Source: Cepaea nemoralis (taxonomy: Eukaryota > Mollusca > Gastropoda > Stylommatophora > Helicidae). Taken from it: a DNA stretch of 64,000 bases. Below are positions 1 through 11,400 of this stretch, piece after piece. The position numbers were made by a program, and so were the translations under genes. Each line of letters opens with the position of its first letter. Within the stretch, counting starts at the first letter, position 1. The notes beneath the pieces were generated by a model. It saw nothing but the letters and a program-made list of their open reading frames with translations. It made no database searches and had not been told where the DNA came from. The stretch is taken from assembly GCA_014155875.1 (NCBI GenBank), contig JACEFZ010001340.1:204501-268500 (forward strand), in the 5' to 3' direction.

Positions 1-524
1 GAGTTTTGGGTAGTTATCCATGCTTTTGTGTTTGTTCCCTCTTTCCAGGGACTTCTATAAATGATTTGTTTCAAATGCTTTTAACCTGCTAATTGTTGCA
101 GGACCTGGTACTTATTAGAGCCTGTAACCATAAACTGTTCCTTACTTTCTTCACTTCTAAGATGTCCTATATTATATTGATTTCTAAGATGTAATGTATT
201 TTTTGTTTCAACTTATTTTTGCTTATCAGTTGATTCACCTTATCTACATCTGCACCTCTAAAAACGTGTATGTAATTTATTGTTACCTTTGATAAATGCC
301 ATATTTTCAAACACAATTTAATAAAAAAACCAATAGTTATTTTTTGACACCAATGTTAGGACAAAGAAAATTTCTCTATTAGTTACTTTCACAGTCTTGG
401 GAATTTCCAAACAGTGTTAGATGTCTCGTGCAATACATATCTTATAACAAGTCGTAACACTTTTGTTACCAAATTTACAGTAAAACGTAGAATTTAATTT
501 CTTGGGACACAAATGAGTTAAATC
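1..524. other. AT-rich intronic sequence, nothing recognised
   Basis: Left-edge sequence 3' of COG1 exon 19. I looked for the next COG1 exon and found no in-phase candidate. Confidence 0.5.
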
Positions 525-538
525 TCCTACGAGAATTA

Positions 539-948
539 GGGGGGCTGAGTGGTCTCGAGGTATGGTGTCCGCCTCGAGTGCTGGAGGTCCCGGGTTCAGG
601 CCCCGGTGAGGACCGGGATTTATTTAAAAAATCCACCTGGACTTTCAGTAATAAAATTTCCCCTGGTCTCTGGGTAGTGAGATCGGATGCCCGTGTGTAT
701 TGTTGCGCGCGTAAGAAATCCAACTTGGCAGTTGGAAATCGAAAAAGAGTAGCCTAACGGCGCTGCCCGGGCAAAATTTTGAGTTAAAAATCTACCCAAA
801 GTATTTCAGGATCCTCGCCGATGCAACGGAGTTCATGCATTGAGCTGAGTTTCTCCAGACTCAGGTTTGAGTTAGGAGGAAAACGGAGCACTTATGGGTT
901 AAACCGTGTGCCGTGATGTTGATCCAATGACTAAACTAAACTAAACTA
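539..948 (+). mobile_element. tRNA-derived SINE with 15 bp TSD
   Basis: Pol III promoter-like head: A-box-like GAGTGGTCTCGAGG near 547 and B-box-like GGGTTCAGGCCCC at 592-604. Tail is (ACTAA)n at 929-948. Flanked by TCCTACGAGAATTAG (525-539) and TCCTACGAGAATCAG (949-963), a target-site duplication with one mismatch. Confidence 0.85.
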
Positions 949-1054
949 TCCTACGAGAATCAGAAGCAGAAATATAGTTTTGCTCATCCTGTCTCTTTTT
1001 ACTTATTAAAAACAAAACTTACCAGCATTTATTATGTATCTATGAATATTGAAA

Positions 1055-1467
1055 AACCAGGCCAAACCTGGACAATGTCAGAAAAAGAGAAAAGAAAAAT
1101 CACAACAACAGAAATGAGATTCCTGAGAAGAATACTCAACATATCAAGAAGAGATAAGATCAGAAATGAAGAAATCAGGACTAAAGTGGGGGTTAAAGCA
1201 GCACTAGATTTTATTTGCAAGGCAGCAAGTCAAATGGTTTGGCCATGCAAGTAGGTTACCAGTCAACAGCATGCCACAACAAGCAATGATATACAGACCA
1301 GATGAAAACAGAGGAAGAGGCCGAATACTGTAAACGTTGGACGGAGGGAATAGCAGAGTCCATGGAAATATCGATATGAAGCCCATAATCGGGCACTCAA
1401 CAATGTTTATACTTCACCTCAACACCGCAAGGTACAAGAGGAACTTGATGAGATGAGATGAGATGAG
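1055..1467 (+). mobile_element. RTE-like LINE 3' fragment (family RTE-3)
   Basis: Degenerate C-terminal coding remnant ('TTEMRFLRRILNISRRDKIR') that continues, with frameshifts, through the QVKWFGHASRLP-type region seen intact at 28900. Ends in the family's (GAGAT)n tail. Related copies: 28690-29195 and 35850-36330. Confidence 0.75.
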
Positions 1468-1804
1468 AATATTGAAATGCTTATTTAATCAAGTTTTAAG
1501 TTCTAAACATCCTCTAAAGTAGTGAAACATTTGAGAAATGCCATCATGGTCTCAGCTTTATAAAGGGAAGCTGTCAACTGCACCTCCTTGTGGTAGAGGA
1601 CAAGTAAGATACAAGAGTGGCAATCAGAGTTAAGGGGATTTGGTTTCCACCAACTCTGCACTGACCACAGCAGATACTCACTTGTCCTGAAAGAACTTCT
1701 GTCAAAGATGGTGGTTCCAACCCCTATGTGGATTTGGACATTAAAAGGAAACCACATTATCTTCCCAAGAATAAGTTATATAAGTTATAAGCAGGTCACA
1801 TGTT

Positions 1805-1880
1805 TGGAATGGAGGCGAGACATGTCTAGGAATCTCATACCATGGAATGGAGGTGAGACATGTCTAGGAATCTCATACCA
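1805..1880. repeat. 38 bp tandem duplication
   Basis: Two copies of a 38 bp unit (1805-1842, 1843-1880) beginning TGGAATGGAGG, with one base differing. Confidence 0.9.
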
Positions 1881-2014
1881 GTCTTCGGGCTGAATACCCA
1901 TGAAAAAAAATCTCACAAACTAAGCTGTTGTAAATATCTCTAATCTGTAACATATACAAGACAAGTGTTAATTCTGCATAATCTTTCTCAAAAATACATG
2001 TAGAAACTGGTTAT

Positions 2015-2242
2015 ATAACTGTACACTAGTTACAGCAAATAGTTTCAGCTTGTATCTTCACATCTACAGTATATAACTGCACATTTGTTACAGGAGATAG
2101 TTTGACTTGTATCTTCACATCTACAGTATATAACTGCACACTTGTTACAGGAGATAGTTTGACTTGTATCTTCACATTTACAGTATATAACTGCACACTT
2201 GTTAAAGGAGATAGTTTGACTTGTAACTTCACACCTACAGAA
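2015..2242. repeat. 57 bp tandem repeat, about four copies
   Basis: Period 57 (TTTGACTTG at 2101, 2158, 2215); first and last units are diverged. Overlapping open frames here are repeat artefacts. Confidence 0.9.
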
Positions 2243-2362
2243 TCTTTTGCTTGTTTTGTTAAAAAAAGAAGTTACAGAAAGTAAAATATGTCTGTAAAAC
2301 ATTGAAAATCCAAACTAATGGATGGCATCTGTATTGAAATATATGTAAGCTTGCTATCTTAC

Positions 2363-2467
2363 TTGAAAGACATCTGTTTGTTCTGGTCAGGCAGAGCTAA
2401 AATACATCTTTGTAGATGTGGGGTCATTTCAATCATTGCAGCACAAGTCCTAGCTGTCAACAGTACC
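2363..2467 (-). CDS. COG1: COG1 exon 19 (last exon in window)
   Basis: 105 nt exon encoding 'VLLTARTCAAMIEMTPHLQR' and CILALPD. Aligns with vertebrate VLFMARLCQSLGELCPHLKQ. Acceptor TTACAG, donor GTAAGA. Ends two bases into a codon, so at least one more exon lies left of the window. Confidence 0.92.
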
Positions 2468-5400
2468 CTGTAAATCACATGACCATCAGTAAACAAGTCA
2501 AGGTCCCTTTTACATGTCTTAAGGCACACTGGGTCTATGTTGTCAGACACTTATTTTAATAGACCAATTGGAACACATGGGTGATGTGGTTAGCATCACG
2601 CAGGTGGTCTTTACTTCCGAAAGACATTTAATAGTACCGAACTGAGGCTGGCTCAACAAGGTTAATTTTAAAAATTCAAATTCATCTAAATACCTGACAA
2701 TCTTTACAGGTGAGTGTCCACCACCATTATACATTTATGTCGGCATAAGTGCACAGAGGCAGAGGTAGTCAGTTTTTCCCTCCAGTGGCAAATGACAGAA
2801 ACTGGCATGAACCTTTGTCCAACCAACCTCATGCCATTGTCAGTGCAAAATTCTTATTGTTATACCAATGATGGAATACTTCAGTAACCACAGTTTTTAA
2901 TGATAAGCAAGTAAGCAGGTCATGACAGAGGGAATGTTGTCTGGAATCCATCATACCAAATAATGAGATTCATGGAAGAGAATGTGAAGATAGATATACT
3001 ATCAAGCCACTAAAGACAAAAGCAAGAATTAATCAACTGTATGAGAAAATAAGATAAATTATTATCCCTCACTAGTATACAAGGCATTTGAAGCAGATGA
3101 ACAAGAAGTCAGTTTTGTCATCTTTAAGTTGTGTTGCACTGTTTCATTAAGTCTGTGGCCCAGTACACCCAGCTTTGACAAATATTTTGTGGTGTTTGCT
3201 TTTCCTAGCCTTTGAATGTCCCCAGTCTACATACAAGGCAGCAGGTGTGTGTTTCACTTCGTTTGGCCCCTATCCCTTGGCCTGTCTGACTTGGGAGACA
3301 CTACTGTCCACACAGATCTTCGGGTCATTGGAAGACGCCAGCTCCTCTTCCACTTCAGTGTGGAGACACAGTTGAGTTGAGTTAAGAACCGACATCACTG
3401 CACTCAGGACATTCTCATACGTGCTCCGTCCCCTCGTTCAACAGCCAGCGAAGAGTCATACTACTAATCGTTCCCACCGCTATCTGATTAAAAGTTCTCC
3501 TGGTCTTCCCTCTCAATTTTGATATTCTCCAGAACCCCTGCCGATCCCCCAGCAATCTCATTCTTTCCATACATGGGTTCTCAATCTGTTCCTCCTCCTT
3601 CTCCACCTGGTCCCACAAGCGCATGACCACCTCCCCCTTGTCCATAGGCAAAATACCACTAAGAGGTGCCCTCCCTGCTAGCCTATCAGCCTGTTCATTC
3701 CCTTGTGGAGACACAACAAAAGGGGAACCCAGATATGAAAGTAAACTGAAATGACTGTTGGGCTGGTTACACAGCTTTAAGCTGAAATCTAAAGGCCAGC
3801 TACTCCCAGTAACAACAGTGGCTTACTAGGAAATATCTCTGGAAATTCTGCCAGCTTTCTACACAAATGACATAAACATATGCTTATCGCTCACTACCCA
3901 AATAGAAACAAACTAACTTCAACGCACAAATCGTTACAAACAAAATTATATACATGTCATAACTATAAAACAATGAGACTAATTTGCTGGTTCTATTACT
4001 AACCACACTTCACTAATCATTTAATACAACTGTCAACAACTCAACTGACAGGCACTATCGGATACTTCTCCCACACCAAACAAGAAAGCTTGCAAGTCGT
4101 GTGCGAGGAAAACAAATGGTACATTTTATTGCCGTTGGCTCGCTACAAGCAGGTAACAGTCGCTAGTAAACACACAACATAAAGCCACAGAAATTATCTA
4201 TCACTAGTTGCTAATGCCTATGCTAACTCTCTATCTATTTAGTTAAACACAAAACCCCTATCGCTACTCTAACGAGGTGCACACTACAAGTCCTGTCCTC
4301 CCGTCTGACGTTCTTTCATCCCGTGGACACACACCACGCGGATCGACCTTGACCTTGGTGCGTGTTGCCTCACATGGCACGCTGATCGCAGACGTGGTAT
4401 GTTGAGTGGATACTCAACTTCTCCGTGGCTACCACGAGGCGTGATGCTATCGTGATTAGAGTGCTAACTCTCTGAACAACGCCTGCGTGTCTCATGAGGG
4501 AATGGATAACCATCTCCCATTACCTCATCTCCCCTGCCCTTACCTCGGGCACCGTATCACCTCCTGGCCTCTTCAAGATTGACTGCTCTTCCTGGCGGAG
4601 GGGATGCGGTCGAGTCTTTGACACACACCCACCCCTCCTGTGTTGCGTCATCAACTTTCACTCACTGGTTGTGACGCAAGAGGTTTCTAAAAAAAATTTA
4701 ATGTCTCTAATTTTTTTGTCAAAGACTCTAGATAACCTGGCTTTGGGCACTCTAATAGACTTCTACTGACTATTGTCACAATGTAGCAAAACCTTACTTG
4801 GCTACTGGCAATCGCCACAAACTTGACTGGTTGGCGTGAGCCCTCTTCTCACATGCTATATTATATTTATTAGAGGTATGTCTGAACCGGACCGTTGTCT
4901 TATAAGACCTGCCCTCACATAGTAAATTAACTTACTACCCATACAAAGTTGACTTTTTTAGGGTCAACACATGAATTGCTTCATGTCCCCCCCCCCCCCC
5001 CCCCCCCCATATAATATTTAACAACCATTATACAAGAGTGTGTGCGACAGGCTTTACCTACTTCGCTTCCGCGTGTAAAGTCCTATTTCACTGTTAAGTT
5101 AGTTTTTCGTTGTCTATTATGTCCCCTGAGCCGAAGTTATCTCCCTTTGATCTAGAAAAAGTGTATGTAATTTATCTGTTTGTTTTTCTGGTTGTTTGTG
5201 TGTTTGGATGTAATTAATCTACTAATCTAACTTCTAATCTATGTTTCTACCTCCTATGTGTATGTATGTTAGTTTTTTAAGTGTCATAATTTGGTTAAAT
5301 GTGGCCACAAACAGGTGTATAACACTAATTCGTGACTACATTCCCTTGTTATGAAACCCAAAATACACTAATCTAAGTTCTAAACTATCTTACAGACATA

Positions 5401-8400
5401 CATTTACACTAACACATTCTCAATAAGGAAAACCAACACTAACACAGACCAACATTAAAAGTCGCGCCAGGCAGCAGAAGAATTTGCTGACTGATCTCAC
5501 TCTCTCCCGTCTATTATCCATTCGCTCTCACTTTCACACTTCTGTCACACTTCTTTCATACTTAATTCTGTCACACATCTTTTATCCTTCCACACTCATC
5601 CTTTCGATTATTTAAAAACCTTGGAGTGACACTGTACAGGTTTGGCTCAGTTTGAGATAGTTGAGCCCAATGACTGTGCGAAAATCGCTGCACGAGTCAT
5701 GTATTTACACTATATTTACATGGACGAGAAAGGGTTGATAGTGTATCCCCTTGGTCTCATCATCCATTATCTTATACTAACTATAACTCTAAATCCTAAC
5801 ATAATAATATTAATTCTATACATATGTATTTAATGTGTTAACTAAATTTTGTCATGTTAATTATATGCTATGTGTATATTAATCATTATGTTTATCTAAT
5901 CTAAGGGATGTAATCTAACTATTTAAATGTAACTAATGTGACGTGAGTTATGTACCTTAATTACATGGATGATGTGAACACAAATTATGTAATTTTCTAA
6001 CACTCTACTAACTAATGTTTTTAAATGCACAAAGGAATTATATGAGTGATATTCTTAATCTAAATGGTGTAAATGATGTATGTTCACTTATCTAATCTTT
6101 TTATCCTATTCTGATGTAAAATGATGATATTACTAAATGGTAATATTTGATAGGTGGTATGGTTTCATTAAGATGGAATGAACTGAACCGAAATGAAGCT
6201 AAGTGAAATATAACAACCTAAATGGTACTATTCCTATCAAACTTTTAATTTAGCTTGTAATTAACTATTTTTACGTCTAAATTAATATTCTAATTTAATT
6301 CTAATGGGTTAATTACTGTAGTACCTACACTATTAAAATAAATGAGAACTATTATATTTCCTAACCTACATCTAATTTATCACTATCTTAAAATATTATA
6401 TTACATATCACAATAAGTTTATATACATGGTATTCAGCTACCTCAGGTTAGTTGTTGCCTTCATGTTTGTACATTGGTTGTATAGGCATAATATATCTAC
6501 ACACTTTGCCTGGGTATCTGAAATACATTGCCCAGTCATACTAGTGTTCTATTGGTAGTGCACGTGTAGAGTTCGTTGGTGTCGTAGCTCAGTCTTTTCG
6601 TGTCTGTAATTAAGCATTGTTCTGACACTGTTTTCTGCGCTTCACACAAATGATACACCGGAATGGAGCTTAGTTGGTAATGAGCTGTCCTATTTCACAC
6701 GGTGATATCTACGTTTTGCAGCACAGTTCTTCACTTGATGTCTACGGACACATGATAGTTCACTGTTCTTGGTACATGATCAAGCACATAATGTCGATGT
6801 ATATGTAACCTATTTTACATAGAATAATATAATATATTCATGTACTAACTATCACTCTACATTTATTTGTGGGATTTCAGGTATTTCTACCCCAGATGGT
6901 AAAATTAGTGACCACCTGTATATCCGGTCATTTCGATGCACACCACTCTGTATGACCGTGATCGGGGAGTTGTCGGTCTGGACAATGCAGTGAACATCCG
7001 TCAGAATTAGATGGAGCTTTCTCACCGCATAGATGACGCTTAGGGTTGCAACTGTGATATGGAATCTCTGGACTCAGCAGGTGTGATCTTACGGCTCACG
7101 TAGCAACTCGGGTGGAAGATGCCGTCAAAAATTTGGCCTAGTACTGCTGGCATCTGTCCTAGAATAATAAACGAGCCTAGGATTAGGCAAGCGGAGGATT
7201 GGAAAATTACTAAAATGGATTTTCATTTTTGACAATGCAGAAATTAATAATGCATCTTTCACATCCAATCTTACAGATGCTTTTAAAACATTGGAATATA
7301 GAATTGTAATTTCTGAGTAATTTACTAATCCCAAAAGGTTTCTGACCTGCTTCTTTCTAGTAGACATGGTCAGATTCATAATTTTAGTACTAATTTTCTG
7401 GTCAGTCTTTAGTTGATCTTGAGAAATGACATGACCCAAAAATGAATTTCTTTTAGGCCTAATTCGACTTTGCTCGATTTGACAGTGAGACCGAAGAGTC
7501 GCACCCTATGAAAGACATGTCTTAGTTTCAGTCAGTGTGTTGTCCAGTCATCAGTCTTCTGATATATTCATGCGTATTCTATAAGTTCACTAAATGTATG
7601 TACATTGTCGGATTTGCCAGTCTCGCTAACTAGTGTAGTTGCGTTGTGTATGTCTGTCGTCTGATTACTAGGTGTGGATGCACTATGTTCGTCTGTCCCT
7701 ACTTATGTGTCTTGTTGTGAAAAGTACAGTTTTAACCTGTTGACATGGAATATCTTTAAGTGTCTGTTTATCGATATTCCATAGTCAACTTTGGAAATGT
7801 CACGTAACACCTTGAATGGTCCTTGCCATTTTCGCTTGTCTGGAAGTAACCGACGCATATTTTGATCTGGTTTACCATTGATTGTTCAAGCACCCTTGTT
7901 TGTGTATTGGTAAATTTGACCCTCCCTCTTACAGGTCTAGAAGTCAGAGTAGAAGGTAGTACTTCAGCTGTAGGATGTCTACCCTTAAACTTATGTACTA
8001 ATTGTTTACAGACATTACAAGAAAATACATTACGACAAAATAATTTAATCTCATTCCAAAACTCTGGCCAATGAACATGAGCCTGGAATCTAGGCCTGGT
8101 TTTGTCTTTTGCCAGGTGACCAGCAAGCGGTGACTCATGTGCAGGTTTTTGCACAGTTAAGCGGTGTTGTACAGGTTTCACCGTTTGCTGATTCTCATGG
8201 TTCTCAGATGTAAAATATCTCGTAAGAAAGCCATTATTAGGTTTAAGGAACCATGAGGCATTTTTGGTCACTTTAGATCTTTCTTTCATTAATTTTAAAT
8301 ATGGAGACACACTAGGATCAGCTTTCTGCTGTTCTATAAATTTCTGTCTGCTGGTATCATCTGTGCCAGTTGGAGAAAGCAGCAGTAGTCTCTCATCTTG

Positions 8401-11400
8401 TAGTGTGTCTTGATGTTTTACAGTATCTGCTCTAGTAGTTGCATTGGCTGCATTTAATTTCTCCCATGCAACTATTTCATCATTAGTACAGTGTTTCAGT
8501 TGGGGTAAGGAACCCAAAATTAAATCAGTACAAGGGTTGTCAAGTATTGCACAAGTAAAGGTACCCGAAAGGAAAGGGGTGTTAATACGGGCTTTGGCCA
8601 AAGGGTAAATTTCAATGTTACCCGAAAAGGTTCGGCATTTGACAGAGTCGCCTGTATAATCCCCTGGACTCACTAGATCCTTTCTAAGACCAATAAGGGT
8701 ACTGCCGCTGTCCAGCAAACATTGGCATGGTTTGTCGTTGACCATTGCATTGTGGAACACTAACTTGCCTCTGGAGGCTATTGCTGCATTTACACTCTCA
8801 GTTGAGCATGGTACTGTATGTCCACATTCTAATCTTCCGTCTGCATGAAATTGGTAACATTGGTCACAATTGTCAAAGCTTAACACATCGTTCACACAAC
8901 ACACATCTTCAGCTTGGTTAAACGGTAAGTCAACCTCAACCTCATTTTCAACCTCACACTCATCCTCACTACCACTATCTGAAGAGGTATCAATCAAGAT
9001 AGCATTGTTAGCTTTCATACGTTGGCGGCCAAGGCACTTATTTGAATAATGGCCATAGCTGGAACAAAAAAAACATTTGATTGCACGCCTGTATGCAGAT
9101 CTTTTACTTTGTTGCTTCTTAATAACATTTTCAAGATGCGCCGGATATTTCGGCGATTTGTCACACATAGAGTAAGTGTCATGCAAAAGTTGACAGTAAA
9201 TACATTTTGACACTTTCCTATCTTTGATGTCGTGTTTCTGAAAAGGTTTTCTGTTACTCTGATAGTTTTTTTGGTTGGTCTTTCACAAAGGAAACTATTT
9301 CAGAGTCATTTGAGGTCTTAAAAATATCTCTGTTGGAAGAAAAATATGCTGAGCCTTTTTTTTCAAACTGCTCGATGTTCTCAATGTCTGACTGCTGCAA
9401 AAATTTAGCAAAAGGAGAAGGTATAGTGGATATAACCTTATCCATAGCTATTAAGTTTTTTAATCTATCAAAGTCTTTACCTATGTTAGCTGCTTTAAGC
9501 CACCTGTTTAGTACACTCTGCACATTTGAAACATAATCAATAAACGTTTCACTAGGTTTAGGTTTTAAATTTGAGAACTGAACCTGATACCCAGGGGCAT
9601 CAAGTAAAAAGTGCTGCATAATCCTATCATGGATGTATTGATAGTTAGATCTAAGCTCAGTTGGTATAGATTCTATCACTTTAAGGGGCTCACCACTCAG
9701 ATTCTTCATATAAATCATAGCCCACATCTCTATTGGAACTTGGTGATATTTAAATTGATACTCTACATTCTCTGTCCAGGCTGATATGGACTCCTCTTTA
9801 CAATATGGTTTGATAATATTTTTGTATTTATTGAACTTATTTTCCTCTTGTTGACTTTTTAATTTCGTGGCAGAGATTTCTGCGTGTGAGTCTACATCCA
9901 TACCTTTCATCTTCAACTGTGTCTCTGATTCAACTTGTATTTGCTTTTCCTTTAGATCTAATTCCCTTTGTTTTAATTCTAGTTCTTTTTGTTTTATTTC
10001 CTTATCATGTTCTAACTGTTGTTGCTTAACTGTCTTATCATGTTCTAACTGTTGTTGTTTCAGCTCTAATTCTTTATGTTTTGTGATCTCAGCTAATTGT
10101 GCAATCTCCTTTTGATGTTGTCTATCTTGTTCTTCTTTTTCCTTTTGTTGTTGTCTCTCTCGTGCACGTTCGTCTCTCTCAGCATCCTTTATTTCTTTAA
10201 ATCTCTTATCAGCATATTCTTCTAGCTCTTTACCTGTATATTGTAATTGCTTACCAGCTTTTATAAAGTCCTCTAATGTTGCCATGCTGTTGAGTAATTA
10301 GCTTGCGTTGACTTACAATGGTTTGTTTATTCAAATATTTATCTATGATGTTCTATATTTGTTCCTCGCTGAGGACTATGAATTGTATTTTCAGTTTCTA
10401 TGCTGAACAAAATTTCTATGTTGGAAAATCAGAGCACAAAAATATGCTAGTGTATCACAAGCTGAAAAAGAGATGCACTATTAATCACATTGCATGCCAA
10501 AAATATAGGTATACTCAACTTAATGTTCCCGAGAATCAGGGAACGGAACTCCGTTGACACAGATCACCTTGTTTGGTACTTTGGGATGGAGGCACGTTTC
10601 GTAATCAGGACACTTTATTTGGCACACCGGTATACGTACTCAGCTGTTGTTCGCCCTCTGATATGCAGGGCAGCAGTACTTACTACTACTGCACGATATG
10701 ATTTACCCGACAACTAAGGACAATGACTTTGACAATGACAGACTCACGAACAACTAGAACATGTATTAATTAAATTTAATGTCAATGTCCTGTCTTCGTT
10801 CTACCAGTATTTGCCTTTTGTTACTAACCTAGTTAATTTCTGTAAGTGTTGTGCAGCCAAGTCTTATCTGCTTGGCCAAAAATAGTTCCATTGTGACGGT
10901 AAACAAAGAGAAAATAGGATCAAAAATATGAATAACTGTTTTTAACTAAATAAAAATAACATCATAATGTTTAAATAAATAAATATATTCATTTAATAAC
11001 TCGAATAAACAAATAATAAATAATATAAAGCACAGATTCAGGCGAGCAGCCGCTTGGCGATTTTGTAAACACTCGATTGCTGTATGCTAATGACCTAGGA
11101 CAACTGTTTGTCAATCATTCTACGTCAGAGGCGCAGCGCTATTTTTAGTTTTCAAAAATCGATATTGTCGGCTGGCTGTGTATCGCTCCGCCATGAATCA
11201 TGTTTGGTGCTTATTTATAAATAAATTGGTAAATACATAAATAAATATGAGAAAATAAGAATATTACTACTTACAGCTTTGAAGAATACATGATTTCACT
11301 AAATAAACGTTTCATAAGCGCAATTAAACAATCTATTTCGTCACGATAGGCACATTTTCTAGCCCGCAAATTGTTCTCGTCTGCACAGATTACCGTCACT

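Noticed and set aside
1503..1757. 84-codon minus ORF considered as the next COG1 exon
   Set aside because: No acceptor/donor pair gives a phase-compatible segment resembling COG1.
4494..4769. 91-codon plus ORF across the LTR boundary
   Set aside because: Antisense to the element and spans LTR plus purine tract; no domain.
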